A stretch of DNA of 64,000 nt from Planctomycetota bacterium (lineage in GTDB: Bacteria > Planctomycetota > Phycisphaerae > UBA1845 > PWPN01), in the NCBI GenBank assembly GCA_029550525.1, contig JAKPHF010000027.1, positions 47,839 to 111,838 of the forward strand. Direction: 5' to 3'. Below the pieces are notes generated by a model. It was not told the DNA's origin. It was given only the letters and a program-made list of their open reading frames with translations, and searched no databases. This document shows, in pieces, positions 8,884 to 18,647 of the stretch. A program made the position numbers and the translations under genes. How positions within the stretch are numbered: the first letter of the stretch is position 1; each line of letters opens with the position of its first letter.

Positions 8884-8938
8884 GTTGTGGTGCACGCTTC
8901 CAGCGTGCACTGTACGGGCAGGATGCCTGCACCACAAC
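8884..8938. repeat. GGCARGATRCC palindromic repeat, copy 1
   Basis: Outer inverted repeat GTTGTGGTGCA / TGCACCACAAC (11 bp perfect) encloses a TGCACGC-TTCCA-GCGTGCA hairpin and the core GGGCAGGATGCC. A diverged copy is at 18405-18460. Confidence 0.7.
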
Positions 8939-8949
8939 TCGCTTGTCCG

Positions 8950-8984
8950 GCTTATGGCCTGGAGCTTATCGCTTATAGCTTGAT
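8950..8984. repeat. Heptad tract (GCTTATN type) upstream of the U32 gene
   Basis: Consecutive 7-mers GCTTATG, GCCTGGA, GCTTATC, GCTTATA, GCTTGAT. It is the only tract that touches a promoter. Confidence 0.6.
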
Positions 8985-8985
8985 G

Positions 8986-8998
8986 TATAATGCGAGCG
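8986..8998 (+). promoter_or_regulatory. Consensus -10 box with leaderless-type start
   Basis: TATAAT at 8986-8991 is followed six bases later by GTG (8998-9000), the position of a transcription start. No ribosome site precedes it. No good -35 is visible. Confidence 0.5.
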
Positions 8999-11598
8999 TG
9001 GCGAGAGCGCGATACGAGTTGCTGGCCCCCGCGGGGGACGAGGAGTGCCTGCGGGCAGCCGTAGCCAACGGGGCGGACGCGGTCTACTTCGGGCTGGAGG
9101 ATTTCAACGCCCGGCGCCGGGCCACAAACTTCACGCTCGACCGCCTTCCCGACACACTGGCTTATCTCCATCGCCACAACGTGAAGGGCTACGTGGCCTT
9201 CAACACGCTGGTATTCTCGGACGAATTGGAGCGGGCGGCTACGTACATCCGGCGCGTGATCGAGGCGGGCGCCGACGCGTTGATCGTGCAGGACCTCGGG
9301 GTCGCGTCGCTCATTCGACGGATCTCGCCCACGTTTCCCATTCACGCTTCGACGCAAACCACGCAGACGCACGCCGAGGGCATGGCCGTCCTGGCCGAGT
9401 CAGGCGTGTCCCGCGTCATTCTCGCCCGTGAGCTGTCGCTGGCCGACATCACTCGGATTGCCGCCGCCACAGACGTGGAGTTGGAGGCGTTCGTTCACGG
9501 AGCGTTGTGCATCTCGTACAGCGGGCAGTGCCTGGCGAGTGAATCGCTGTGGGGCCGCAGCGGCAACCGGGGCCTGTGTGCACAGGCGTGCCGATTGCCG
9601 TACCGGCTGATCGTCGATGGCCGCGAACAGCCGAGCGCTGAGGGCGATCACCTGTTGAGCCCGCACGACCTGGCCACGTATCACCGTATCCCCGAGCTGA
9701 TGCAGGCCGGCGTGACCAGCTTCAAGATCGAGGGTCGGCTCAAGAGTGCCGAATACGTGGCGTGCATCGTGCGCGTCTATCGCGACGCGATCGACGCGGC
9801 CGTGCGGGGCGAGCGATTCGTCCTCACGCGCGAGCGGCAGGAAGAATTGGATCAATCGTTTTCTCGCGGCTTTACCTGCGGATTCCTGGACGGCCCGCGA
9901 CACCGGGAGTTGATCGGGGCCCGATCGCCCAAGAGCCGGGGCGTGCGGATCGGTACCGTCGCCGGTCGCAGCGAGCGAGGCATCATCGTGCAGACGGCCG
10001 GGGCCGCGGTCGTCAAGCCGGGTGACGGCGTGGTGTTCGAGAACGTCGATGACGCTCAGTGTGAACAGGGCGGACGAGTCTACTCTGTCGCGACGTGGCA
10101 CGGCCGGCCCGGGCAAAGGCACGGCACATTGGCGGCAGGCGACGCTCGCGGCGAGATGCTCGAACTGACGTTCGGACGCGGCGACCTGGATTTGCGAAGC
10201 ATCGCCAAGGGTAGTCGTGTCTTCAAGACCGACGATCCTGCCGTGGCCCGGCGCATCGCGGCCAGCTACCGACGCGATCAGGTGGCCCGGCCCGTGCCGG
10301 TTTCGGCCCGCGTGGAGGCGGCGGTCGGCCGGCCGCTTGTCTTGACGCTGACGGACGAGGACGGGCATCAAGTCGAGATCCGCTCGGACGAGCCGTTGGC
10401 TGCCGCGCTGCGACAGCCGCTAACGACGGCCGTGCTGCACGAGCAGCTTTCGCGTCTGGGCGACACGCCGTTTCAACTGATCTCGCTGAAGCTGGTGGGG
10501 CCTGACGGACCCGCCGACACGCTACCCGTCATGGCCCCCAAGAGCGTTCTGAACGCGATGCGGCGTTCAGCTGTCCAGCAGCTGCTCGACATCCGGGCAG
10601 CGGCACGCCGGCATGCCATCGTTTCCGTCGATGCGCTCGATACGATGCGGGCGGCCGTCGCCGCCGAGACCCGGGGTAGCGAGTCATCGGCTGGGCCGGC
10701 GAAATTGCACGTGCTTGCCCGCACCATCGAGCAGATAACCGCCGTAATCGAGTCGGCTGCGCACAACGGCGAGTTGGGCATCATCTACGCCGATCTGACC
10801 GACCCGCGCGAGTTTGCAAAGGCGGTTGGGCTGGCTCGCCAAGTCGGCATGCGAGTCGGTCTGGCCACACCGCAGGTCATCCATCCCGGGCAAGAGCATC
10901 TGCTCGACGCCATCGCTCGCGCCGAGCCCGATGCCGTGCTGATCCGCAACCTGACGGCTTTGCGGTATTTTCGCGATCGGTCGCCGCGGACGGAGAAGGT
11001 GGGGGACTTCTCGCTGAACGTCGCGAACGAGCTCACCGCTGCCGTGCTGACTGCCCAAGGCTTGACGCGGCTGACGCCGGGCTACGACCTGAACCTGACC
11101 CAGATCGCCCGACTGGTTGCTCGCATGCCGGGGTGTGCGTTTGAGTTGATCGTCCACGCGCGGGTACCGATGTTCGTGATGGCCCATTGCCCCGCAGCAG
11201 CGATGCGAAGCAACGATGCGGACACCGCGGCTGCACGCGCAGACCGTCAGCGTGCTCTGCAGACATCTGGGAACAGTTGCTTCGATTGCGGGCGGCCTTG
11301 CATACGACATCGATACGCCCTGCGCGACCGCAACGGCAAGGACCATCCCTTGCGAGTCGATGCGGCGGGGCGGACGACCGTATTCAATGCCACACCTCAG
11401 AGCATCGTGTCCGTCTGGGACCGTGTGGCGCGGCTGCCGCTGCGCCATTGGCGAGTCGAACTGCTCGATGAAGACAGCTCGGCAGCGCGAACACTCATTT
11501 GGCTCTACGCGCGGCTGGCCCGTGGCGATCAGGACGCCCTGACCGAACTCCGGCAAGAAAACACGCGTGCTCGAGCCGGTACGCTCGAGCACGCGTGA
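8998..11598 (+). CDS. rlhA: U32-family protein, RlhA-like 23S rRNA hydroxylase
   Basis: 866 residues from GTG 8998 (MARARYELLAPAGDEECLRAAV). The N-terminal U32 domain holds ELLAPAG, ANGADAVYFG and the signature CISYSGQCLASE followed by GRSGNRGLCAQACRLPYRL, with the Cys residues expected to hold an Fe-S cluster. The length and the large C-terminal part (DUF3656-like plus a second barrel half with Cys residues near CFDCGRPC) fit RlhA, which hydroxylates C2501 of 23S rRNA, rather than the short TrhP tRNA hydroxylases. An ATG at 8983 is in frame but overlaps the TATAAT box. The last codons are part of a 14-bp hairpin that also serves the convergent subtilase gene. Confidence 0.82.
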   Translation: MARARYELLAPAGDEECLRAAVANGADAVYFGLEDFNARRRATNFTLDRLPDTLAYLHRHNVKGYVAFNTLVFSDELERAATYIRRVIEAGADALIVQDLGVASLIRRISPTFPIHASTQTTQTHAEGMAVLAESGVSRVILARELSLADITRIAAATDVELEAFVHGALCISYSGQCLASESLWGRSGNRGLCAQACRLPYRLIVDGREQPSAEGDHLLSPHDLATYHRIPELMQAGVTSFKIEGRLKSAEYVACIVRVYRDAIDAAVRGERFVLTRERQEELDQSFSRGFTCGFLDGPRHRELIGARSPKSRGVRIGTVAGRSERGIIVQTAGAAVVKPGDGVVFENVDDAQCEQGGRVYSVATWHGRPGQRHGTLAAGDARGEMLELTFGRGDLDLRSIAKGSRVFKTDDPAVARRIAASYRRDQVARPVPVSARVEAAVGRPLVLTLTDEDGHQVEIRSDEPLAAALRQPLTTAVLHEQLSRLGDTPFQLISLKLVGPDGPADTLPVMAPKSVLNAMRRSAVQQLLDIRAAARRHAIVSVDALDTMRAAVAAETRGSESSAGPAKLHVLARTIEQITAVIESAAHNGELGIIYADLTDPREFAKAVGLARQVGMRVGLATPQVIHPGQEHLLDAIARAEPDAVLIRNLTALRYFRDRSPRTEKVGDFSLNVANELTAAVLTAQGLTRLTPGYDLNLTQIARLVARMPGCAFELIVHARVPMFVMAHCPAAAMRSNDADTAAARADRQRALQTSGNSCFDCGRPCIRHRYALRDRNGKDHPLRVDAAGRTTVFNATPQSIVSVWDRVARLPLRHWRVELLDEDSSAARTLIWLYARLARGDQDALTELRQENTRARAGTLEHA
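11562..11597 (-). terminator. Bidirectional hairpin at the rlhA stop, terminator for the subtilase gene
   Basis: CACGCGTGCTCGAG (11562-11575) and its perfect complement (11584-11597) flank an 8-base loop and overlap the rlhA stop codon. On the minus strand the hairpin is followed by TTTTCTT, typical of intrinsic termination 36 bases after the subtilase stop. Confidence 0.7.
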
Positions 11599-11632
11599 TG
11601 AATCGTCTCAACTCCTGCTGCGGTCGGACCGA

Positions 11633-14600
11633 TCAGCCTCGGCGGCGCCGCGACAAGAGTTGCAGCATGACCAGCCCGGCGAGTGTGACGGTCAGCGTCT
11701 CGGCCAGGGCGGCGCCGCAGGTCGCCGGGGCGACTTGCGCCGAGATATCATCCACCTCGGTGGCCGTCGGCACCACCTCCGTGCCCGACTCCGTCCTGTC
11801 GCCGGTTGGGTTCGCCGCGTCTTTGCCGGTGGTCGGGAACGGCGTCACCGGATTCGTCCAGGTGTTGTTGGTCTCGTTGACGACCTCGCGCCAACTCGTC
11901 TCGCTGCCGCTCGGTTCGCCATACGGGTAGTCGTCGCAGGCGTCCCCAATCCCGTCGCCGTCGGTGTCGGTCTGCAGCGGGTTGGGAATGGTGACGCAGT
12001 TGTCACAGGCGTCGCCGATCTTGTCTCCGTCCTGATCCGCCTGGTCCACATTCTTGACCTGCGGGCAGTTGTCGCAAGCGTCGCCGAGCCCGTCACCGTC
12101 GGTGTCGATCTGGTTGATGTTGCCGACCGTGATGCAGTTGTCGCAGACGTCGCCGATGCCGTCGCGATCGGTGTCGGTCTGGTCGAGTCCCGCCAGGCCG
12201 GGGCAGACGTCGCAGACGTCGCCGAGTCCGTCGCCGTCCGCGTCGGCCTGGTCCGAGTTCGCCCGGTCGGGACAGTTGTCGAGCTCGTCGATCACGCCGT
12301 CGCCGTCACGATCGCCGGGCAGTGGCTGGAAGTTCACCACCAAAATGAGTGGGATCACTTTCTTGTCGGTCGGGTCGCCACGGTTGGTCAGGACGATCTC
12401 GGCCGTCCACACGCCCGAGTTCATCTCCGTGGTGTCATACTGAATGGTATGTGTCACCGGGTGATCGCGGTCGGTGGACCTTCCCATCTGCGGATACACG
12501 GCCGCGATCCAGGGCACGCCGGTGAAGCTCACGTCGTAGGCCAGCGTGCTCGGGTCGCCCGGAGCCACGTCGTTGAACACCGTGAAGGTGTCGTTGGAGA
12601 TGTTGGCTCCCTGGACGTACGTCGTGCGTTCGAACCCGGTCAGCGGTGACGCTCCGAGTCGCGAGCCCACCACGCCGACGTTGATCGTCGTCGTAATCGG
12701 AACAGAGCTCGGCTGGGCGGTCGCACTCGAAACCACGACGGTCGTGCTGTACTTGTCGGCGGGCAACTGCGGCGTGACATAATTCATGGTCACGTTCTGG
12801 CTCTGGTTGCGGATGAGCGGCCCACCGGTGATCGTGCTGAGGTTCAGCCAGCTCACGTTCTTCGCCACGGTGAATTGCAGCGCGCCGCCGCCGGTGTTGG
12901 TGACGGTGAAGCTCTGGCTGGCGGCGTTCGCGCCGACCGCAATGTCTTGGGTAAAATTCGTGGGAGAGACGGAGAGGATGGGGCCGATCACCCGGATGCT
13001 CACCGTGGCTGGCGCCGAGTCGCCGCCGTCGGGGGGGAGGCCGCCGTCGTTCACGTGATATTGGAACGAAACCGTGCCGTCGTAATTGCTCGCCGGCGGT
13101 TCATAACGCACGATATTGTCGGGCAGCGGGCCGGGGGAGGTGATCTGGACGCCCAGTGAATCGAACAGGCGGCCCTGCGCCGGGAACGTGTCGATGTGGT
13201 AGGTCAGCGCGCCCGGCGGATTGGGCAGGCCGTCGTCGTATCCGACCAGGGTGATGTCAATAGTGTCTCCTGCCGCGTAAGCCTGCGTCGAGATGTTTCC
13301 ACCACTAGGCGGCGTGGTGAACTCGGACATCGCCCTGAACAGATTGAGACGGCCGCCCGTGAGTACGGGGTAGCCCTGCACATCGACGGTGTTCAGCAGG
13401 CGTGCCTTGAGCACGGGCGTGGGCATCGTCGGGTTGGTGGACAGAAGCAGCGCCGCGGCTCCCGACACATGAGGCGTCGCCATCGACGTGCCGTTCCAAC
13501 TGTCGTAGGCGTTCGCGTAGTCGTCACCCAGGAAGGAAACCTCCACGTCGTCCAGGCGGACCACGCCCAGGCTGTTGTTATCCGCGTTGTCGGTCACCCA
13601 CCGCCAACGGAACTGCGTCTGCGGACCGCGGACCTCATTGGGCACGTCGGCACCCAGGGTGCCGTTCACCGTGCCATACAAGTGCAAGAGGTTGTGCCAA
13701 GTCTGACCCCCGTCGGTGGTCACGTCGAAATCCAGGTAGTCCCCGCCGCCCGGATCGGTCTGCATGGCCAGGTAGAACAGCACGTGCAGTGCCCGCATGC
13801 CGACGGTGTTGATCGGCGGGACGGTGACGATGCTGCCGTCGGCGTTGGGCCGGTAGGGCTTCGAGAACGTGTCGGCCACCGCACAGCCGCCGTAATTGCT
13901 GGTGGTTGCCCAGTAGTTTCGCCCTCCGCTGACCAGTTCGAATTTCGTGCCGAGGAACGTGGGGGGAGCGATCGTGCTGAAATTCTCCGTCAGAACCTGC
14001 TGCCGGTTCGGAACGGTGCTCATAATGGCCGTTCCCGGAGCAAGCAGATCCACGGACTTCAACCCCCAGTGGGAGCCGCTGAGGCACTCGCTGGTGATCG
14101 GATGAGCAAACCAGCAGGCCAGCCCATCGTTGGGGTCTGAGGCCCCAACCGCGATGATCGCGTCCAGGTCGTAGCTGGAAGGGAAGTGTGGAGTCAGATC
14201 GTTGTCTTCGGCGTCGTTGCCGGCGGCGGCGACGAAGATTGCACCGGCTCGCTGGGCGTCCTGGATGGCCGCGTGCAGGGCGGCGGAGTAGGAAGCTCCG
14301 CCCCAACTGTTGTTCAGTACGCGTGCCCCGTTGGCCACCGCGTACTTGATGGCCTCTATGGCATCCATGGTCGAGCCCCGGCCGGCGGCGTTGAGGAACC
14401 GACAGGCCATGATCCGGCAGTTCCAGTTGACGCCGACCACGCCCAGTGCGTTGTTGCCTACCGCCCCGATCGTGCCCGCCACGTGCGTGCCGTGACCGTC
14501 GGCGTCCATCGGATCACTGTCGTAATTCACGAAGTCGTAGCCGTGGACGTCGTCCACATAGCCGTTCCCATCGTTGTCGATCCCGTCGCCCGGAATCTCT

Positions 14601-15181
14601 CCCGGGTTGACCCACATGTTGGCGGCCAGATCCGGGTGGAGGTAATCGACGCCGGTGTCGATGACGGCCACGATGATGTCGCTCGACCCCGTGCTGATGT
14701 CCCAGGCTTCCGGAGCGCCGATATCAGCCGTGGGTGTTACGACGTTGTCCAGCCCCCAGAGGGTGCCATCCACGAAATAGGGATCGTCCGGTGCCAGATC
14801 CTTGGACCAGATGTAGTTGGGTTCCACGGCGATGATGCGCGAATCCTGCGTCGTCCACTTGGCGGCCAAGGCGGACTCGACGTTCTGCCCTTCGGGGAGT
14901 TTAACCCGCAGGACCTGACGGCCTCCAGTCAGCCCGACTCTCCGGGCCACTTTGCCGGCGAGTGCCTTCTCGATCCCTTCGAGCGACTCGGTTGCGGTGA
15001 CCAGGCCATCCTTGTTGACATCCGGCGAGACCACCACCAGGACTTCGCCGGGCACGTACGGAAGGGTGGGTACATCGGCTGCCAGTGTCGGCGTCACAGC
15101 CGCAGTCAACGCCAAGCAGAACCCGCAGACCCAGTTTCGTCGCTGGCCAACCCAATGTCCCCGCAGTGCGCGCCGACTCAT
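11633..15181 (-). CDS. Secreted subtilisin-like protease with TSP3 repeats and C-terminal anchor
   Basis: 1182 residues; ATG preceded by AGGAGG five bases away. Layout: signal peptide (1-35); inhibitor/propeptide-like segment (about 42-125); S8 peptidase with D175 (AVIDTGVD), H230 ([11 protein letters not shown]) and S566 ([11 protein letters not shown]). An insertion of about 150 residues (about 395-550) between the fourth strand and the Ser loop resembles a beta-sandwich. Then come a cadherin/Ig-like domain (about 620-720), BACON-like Ig domains (to about 950), five thrombospondin type-3 Ca-binding repeats ([13 protein letters not shown] type) and a C-terminal hydrophobic helix ending SRRRRG, like a sorting or anchor tail. 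It probably degrades proteins outside the cell or at the surface. No dedicated operon partners. Confidence 0.92.
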   Translation of the reverse strand: MSRRALRGHWVGQRRNWVCGFCLALTAAVTPTLAADVPTLPYVPGEVLVVVSPDVNKDGLVTATESLEGIEKALAGKVARRVGLTGGRQVLRVKLPEGQNVESALAAKWTTQDSRIIAVEPNYIWSKDLAPDDPYFVDGTLWGLDNVVTPTADIGAPEAWDISTGSSDIIVAVIDTGVDYLHPDLAANMWVNPGEIPGDGIDNDGNGYVDDVHGYDFVNYDSDPMDADGHGTHVAGTIGAVGNNALGVVGVNWNCRIMACRFLNAAGRGSTMDAIEAIKYAVANGARVLNNSWGGASYSAALHAAIQDAQRAGAIFVAAAGNDAEDNDLTPHFPSSYDLDAIIAVGASDPNDGLACWFAHPITSECLSGSHWGLKSVDLLAPGTAIMSTVPNRQQVLTENFSTIAPPTFLGTKFELVSGGRNYWATTSNYGGCAVADTFSKPYRPNADGSIVTVPPINTVGMRALHVLFYLAMQTDPGGGDYLDFDVTTDGGQTWHNLLHLYGTVNGTLGADVPNEVRGPQTQFRWRWVTDNADNNSLGVVRLDDVEVSFLGDDYANAYDSWNGTSMATPHVSGAAALLLSTNPTMPTPVLKARLLNTVDVQGYPVLTGGRLNLFRAMSEFTTPPSGGNISTQAYAAGDTIDITLVGYDDGLPNPPGALTYHIDTFPAQGRLFDSLGVQITSPGPLPDNIVRYEPPASNYDGTVSFQYHVNDGGLPPDGGDSAPATVSIRVIGPILSVSPTNFTQDIAVGANAASQSFTVTNTGGGALQFTVAKNVSWLNLSTITGGPLIRNQSQNVTMNYVTPQLPADKYSTTVVVSSATAQPSSVPITTTINVGVVGSRLGASPLTGFERTTYVQGANISNDTFTVFNDVAPGDPSTLAYDVSFTGVPWIAAVYPQMGRSTDRDHPVTHTIQYDTTEMNSGVWTAEIVLTNRGDPTDKKVIPLILVVNFQPLPGDRDGDGVIDELDNCPDRANSDQADADGDGLGDVCDVCPGLAGLDQTDTDRDGIGDVCDNCITVGNINQIDTDGDGLGDACDNCPQVKNVDQADQDGDKIGDACDNCVTIPNPLQTDTDGDGIGDACDDYPYGEPSGSETSWREVVNETNNTWTNPVTPFPTTGKDAANPTGDRTESGTEVVPTATEVDDISAQVAPATCGAALAETLTVTLAGLVMLQLLSRRRRG

Positions 15182-15472
15182 GTGTTCCTCCTGAAGCCCA
15201 ACCCCCCGCTTCGGATGCTGGAGTGGTTGCCTGAAAAGAATGGCAGCACAGAAAACTTGAGGCGAAAGTTCCCTATCCCGGACGCAGACGGCAGTGATAC
15301 TGATATGGCATTGTGCCGGGCCGCTAAGTGTCCAGACTGCCCGGCCATCTGCCCCGCGCCTGTTAGCCTAGGAGATTCTACCACTTGCGCCCGATATCAC
15401 GCAATCCAGGGGCGTAGAACTGGGCAAAATCGTTGCCCGTCGCGCAGACGGTAGGTCGTCACCGGGCAGGAG
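15182..15472. other. Spacer between NRPS and subtilase genes
   Basis: About 290 bp. Apart from the subtilase ribosome site and the heptad tract at its left-hand neighbour's end, I see no gene, RNA or convincing promoter. Confidence 0.5.
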
Positions 15473-15503
15473 GCTCAGAGCTCAGTCCAAACTCAGCCCA
15501 AAC
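15473..15503. repeat. Heptad tract overlapping the NRPS stop codon
   Basis: In the sense of the gene the 7-bp phase reads GGGCTGA, GTTTGGA, CTGAGCT, CTGAGCC, and the first unit contains the stop codon TGA. Confidence 0.6.
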
Positions 15504-18222
15504 TTTGGGCAACACTTTTTCCCGAAACCTCCTGTGAGGTGTCTGGGCATGGTTCGGAACTGCCGGCCGCGGAGATATCCGGGCTCGGCATGGTCAGAGT
15601 CAACGCCCGGTTGAACGCGGCCGCCACATGCTCGACGTTCTGTCCGACGAAGATGCCGGTGTGCGAACCCCGGATAGGCAGGACGTCGATACGTCCCTGC
15701 ACGAGAGCTCCCCATCCCAGTTGGGGGTCATCCGCCCGCGGGTCACGGATTTCCGCCGTTTGTTCCGCTCGCAACAACACGAGGTCTGCGGGCAGAGGCC
15801 CGGGGCGATATCGGCGCAGCGCCTCGAACTGGGCGAGGCTGCTGTCACGGACGCGGTCGGCCGTCGGGCCGGTCAAGCCTTCCGCCGGCCGGTCGTAGCC
15901 GAGTCGCCGGCTGATCGCTTCGCACTGGTGAGTGATTCGTTGCCAGATGTACCGAAGCCGGCTGCGCCACGGCCGCTTGCGGATGCTGTCCAGGTGAAGA
16001 CGCAGACGCTGACTGAACGAAAGGGCCCACGGCGCGTACGCGTCCAGCACGATGAGAGCGCCCAGCTCCCGTCCCTCGGCCAACAGTTGTCGCGCGATCT
16101 CGTACGCAATCACGCCGCCCATGGACCAGCCGCTGATGTAGTAGGGGCCTTGCGGCTGGATGGACACGATCTCCTCGATGTACCGCCGGGCGATTCGTTC
16201 CATGTTCGAGATGGGCGGCTCCTTGCCGTCCAAGCCGATGCCCTGCAGCCCGAACACTGGTTGCTCGTCGCCCAGGAGCCTGGCCAGTTCGCGGAAAATC
16301 AGCACGTGCCCTCCGACGCCGGCGACCAGAAACAACGGCGGGCGGCTGCCGGTCTTGCGGAACGGGAAGACGATCCCCGACCGCTCATTCTCGACTTCCC
16401 CGTCCAGGATTCGGGCCAGACTCTCGATGGTGGGAGCGGTGAGAAGCGTGGACACGGGAACACTGATACCCAAGACCGATTCGATTCTGGCCACAATTCG
16501 CGCCGCGGCCAGCGAGTGTCCGCCGAGCACGAAGAAATCGTCGCGAATGCCGATGGGCCTGATACCGAGCATGTTCTGCCAGATTTCCACCAGCCGTCGC
16601 TGAGTCTCGGTTGTCGCCTCGACGGGTTCCGAGCGGGGGACGCACGTTGCGCGGTCCGGCACGGGCAAGGCGCGGCGGTCGATCTTGCCGTTGGGCGTCA
16701 AGGGAAGGGCATCCATCTCGACGAAAACGGATGGCACCATGTGGCTGGGCAGCGTCCGGCCGAGATATTGTCTGAGTGCGCCGGCGTCGAGGGAGTGTTT
16801 CGCATCGGATCGCGGCACCCAGTATGCCGCAAGATATTGCTCGCCCTGCCTGTCCTGGTGGGCGGTCACCGCCGCGGCCTTTACCAGTTTGTGCGACCCC
16901 AGGATGGCTTCGATTTCCGTTAGTTCGATTCGGAACCCGCGGATCTTCACCTGATGATCGACTCGGCCCAGGCATTCGATGCGGCCGTCGGGCCAGTACC
17001 GGGCGAGATCGCCCGTCTTGTACAGTCGGGCGCCGGGCACGCTCGAAAACGGGTCCGGAATGAATTTTTCCGCCGTCAGTTCGGGCCGGTTGAGGTAACC
17101 GCGCGCCAGGCCCGCGCCGCCGATGTGCAGTTCGCCCACCTGGCCCACGGGGACCGGCCGGAGTTGCTCGTCGAGAAGATGTACCTGCGTATTGGCGATC
17201 GGCCGGCCGATGGAGATGGGCTCATCGCCGGGCTCGATCCGGCACAGCGTGGACCAGATCGTGGTCTCCGTGGGGCCGTACATGTTCCACACTTCCGCGC
17301 CCCGGGCCAGCAGTTGATTGGCCAGGTGGCGAGTCATCGCCTCACCGCCGCACAGGATGCGGAGGTTCCGGCTGCCGTGCCAGTGCGAATCGAGGAGCAT
17401 GCGCCACGTGGCGGGCGTCGCCTGGGCCACGGTCACCCGCTCCTCTTCGATCAGCCGAGCCAGCCGCCGGGCTTCCGTGGCGTCCTCTCGCGTGGCCAGG
17501 ACGGCCCGGCCGCCCGTCACCAGCGGCAGAAAGATCTCCAGGCCCGCAATGTCGAAGGAAATTGTCGTTAGTGCTAAATAAATGTCGCTGTGGCCGGCGG
17601 CAAAGATCCGCTTCATGGCCCAGAGGAAGTTGACCAGAGCCGCCCGGCGAATCGCCACGCCCTTGGGCTTGCCCGTCGATCCGGATGTGTAGATCACGTA
17701 TGCGAGGTCCTCGCCACTGGTCTGAACCGGCAGCGAATCCGTGTCCTGCTCGGAGAGCAGGGCGGCATCGCGGTCGAGTCGAATCGTGGCGATCCCCGTC
17801 TCCGGCAGCGAATCGCCCCAGCGCTCCTGCGTCACCAGGGCCGCCACGCCTGCGTCACTGAGCATGTATTCGAGGCGGTTTCTGGGGTAATACGGATCAA
17901 GGGGAACATACGCGGCTCCCGCCTTCAGAATGCCCAGCAAGCCGATCACCATGTCCGGTGACCGATCCGTGCAAATGCCGACCCGGTCGCCGGGACCGAT
18001 GCCCATCGACCGCAGGTGGTGAGCGAGCTGGTTGGCGCGCGCCATGAGTTGCAGATAGCGAACGGAACGTCCCTCGTACCGCAACGCCGTCGCTTTCGGG
18101 CGGCGACGGGCCTGGTCGTCGAATAATTCGACTAAGTCGCAGCGTGGAAACTCGGCCGCCGTATCGTTCCAACTGGCCGGAGGCAGACCGGTATCCTTCA
18201 TGCCGGATTCTGAAGATGCCAT
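15493..18222 (-). CDS. Single-module NRPS: adenylation, carrier, thioesterase (A-T-TE)
   Basis: 909 residues; ATG with AGGAAG four bases upstream. Adenylation domain about 25-520 (YTSGSTGKPKG at 178-188, YKTGDLARY, GRVDHQVKIRGFR, NGKIDRRAL with K513). Carrier about 535-610 (FFVLGGHSLAA; S570 takes phosphopantetheine). Type I thioesterase about 620-890 (GWSMGG with S700, D727, His in GSHTG). No condensation domain. Hand alignment to GrsA gives specificity residues D224 I225 L228 Q267 L290 G292 M314 I322 W323 K513, very near the published glycine code DILQLGLIWK. Known A-T-TE enzymes load one acid and release it alone, onto a partner, or as a dimer. There are no tailoring genes, transporter or phosphopantetheinyl transferase nearby. 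Confidence 0.93.
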   Translation of the reverse strand: MASSESGMKDTGLPPASWNDTAAEFPRCDLVELFDDQARRRPKATALRYEGRSVRYLQLMARANQLAHHLRSMGIGPGDRVGICTDRSPDMVIGLLGILKAGAAYVPLDPYYPRNRLEYMLSDAGVAALVTQERWGDSLPETGIATIRLDRDAALLSEQDTDSLPVQTSGEDLAYVIYTSGSTGKPKGVAIRRAALVNFLWAMKRIFAAGHSDIYLALTTISFDIAGLEIFLPLVTGGRAVLATREDATEARRLARLIEEERVTVAQATPATWRMLLDSHWHGSRNLRILCGGEAMTRHLANQLLARGAEVWNMYGPTETTIWSTLCRIEPGDEPISIGRPIANTQVHLLDEQLRPVPVGQVGELHIGGAGLARGYLNRPELTAEKFIPDPFSSVPGARLYKTGDLARYWPDGRIECLGRVDHQVKIRGFRIELTEIEAILGSHKLVKAAAVTAHQDRQGEQYLAAYWVPRSDAKHSLDAGALRQYLGRTLPSHMVPSVFVEMDALPLTPNGKIDRRALPVPDRATCVPRSEPVEATTETQRRLVEIWQNMLGIRPIGIRDDFFVLGGHSLAAARIVARIESVLGISVPVSTLLTAPTIESLARILDGEVENERSGIVFPFRKTGSRPPLFLVAGVGGHVLIFRELARLLGDEQPVFGLQGIGLDGKEPPISNMERIARRYIEEIVSIQPQGPYYISGWSMGGVIAYEIARQLLAEGRELGALIVLDAYAPWALSFSQRLRLHLDSIRKRPWRSRLRYIWQRITHQCEAISRRLGYDRPAEGLTGPTADRVRDSSLAQFEALRRYRPGPLPADLVLLRAEQTAEIRDPRADDPQLGWGALVQGRIDVLPIRGSHTGIFVGQNVEHVAAAFNRALTLTMPSPDISAAGSSEPCPDTSQEVSGKSVAQSLG

Positions 18223-18228
18223 CGCTCT

Positions 18229-18272
18229 TCCTGACGCAGAGAGACACAGGTTCTGTCCTTGCTCCTCTGCGA
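18229..18272. repeat. CACAGAG-type repeat before the NRPS start
   Basis: GCAGAGAGACACAGG with CGCAGAG / CTCTGCG arms. It is related in style to the copies at 39057 and 48806 and lies in the NRPS leader. Confidence 0.4.
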
Positions 18273-18347
18273 GTCTAGGTGCGATTCCGCACGCTTCACA
18301 CGTATGCCAACATTTTCAAAAAGCGACGGCGGACCGACTCTTAGGGG

Positions 18348-18400
18348 CAGACCTGAGAGTTAAGGCCTGAGACTTGAGACCTGGGGCTTGAGACCTGACG
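18348..18400. repeat. Heptad tract (TGAGACY type)
   Basis: 7-bp phased TGAGAGT, TGAGACT, TGAGACC, TGGGGCT, TGAGACC in the trxB-NRPS spacer. Confidence 0.7.
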
Positions 18401-18404
18401 GTTT

Positions 18405-18504
18405 GTTGTCGTGCATGCATCCAGCACGCACAGTGCAGGCAAGATACCTACACCGCAATACGATGCCGCCCTGCGGGACGGAAAGGCACCGCAGGGCGGC
18501 ATCG
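18405..18504. repeat. GGCARGATRCC repeat copy 2 plus 16-bp perfect hairpin
   Basis: 18405-18460 is homologous to 8884-8938 (GTTGTCGTGCATGC, core GGCAAGATACC). It is followed at once by CGATGCCGCCCTGCGG and its perfect complement (18461-18476 / 18489-18504) around a 12-base loop. Confidence 0.7.
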
Positions 18505-18543
18505 CACGAATACTCATTTGTGCACTATTGTTGGCACTGGCGA

Positions 18544-18640
18544 AGACTTGAGACCTGAGTCGTGAGACTTGAGGCTTGAGACTCGAGACCTCAGGCTCGG
18601 AACGCGGCGCCTCAGGACTCAAGCCTCAAGTCTCAAGCCT
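18544..18640. repeat. Heptad tract with inverted halves after trxB
   Basis: TGAGACC, TGAGACT, TGAGGCT, TGAGACT in one half, then the complementary AAGCCTC, AAGTCTC, AAGCCT in the other. Phase is 7 bp within each half. Confidence 0.75.
18564..18634 (-). terminator. Possible trxB terminator formed by the heptad tract
   Basis: GAGACTTGAGGCTTGAG (18564-18580) is perfectly complementary to 18618-18634. The hairpin starts 13 bases after the trxB stop. No T-run follows, so termination activity is a guess. Confidence 0.35.
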
Positions 18641-18647
18641 ATTCCCG

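Noticed and set aside
8983..8985. ATG as start of the rlhA-type gene
   Set aside because: It overlaps a perfect TATAAT box and a heptad unit; the GTG at 8998 fits the family N-terminus.
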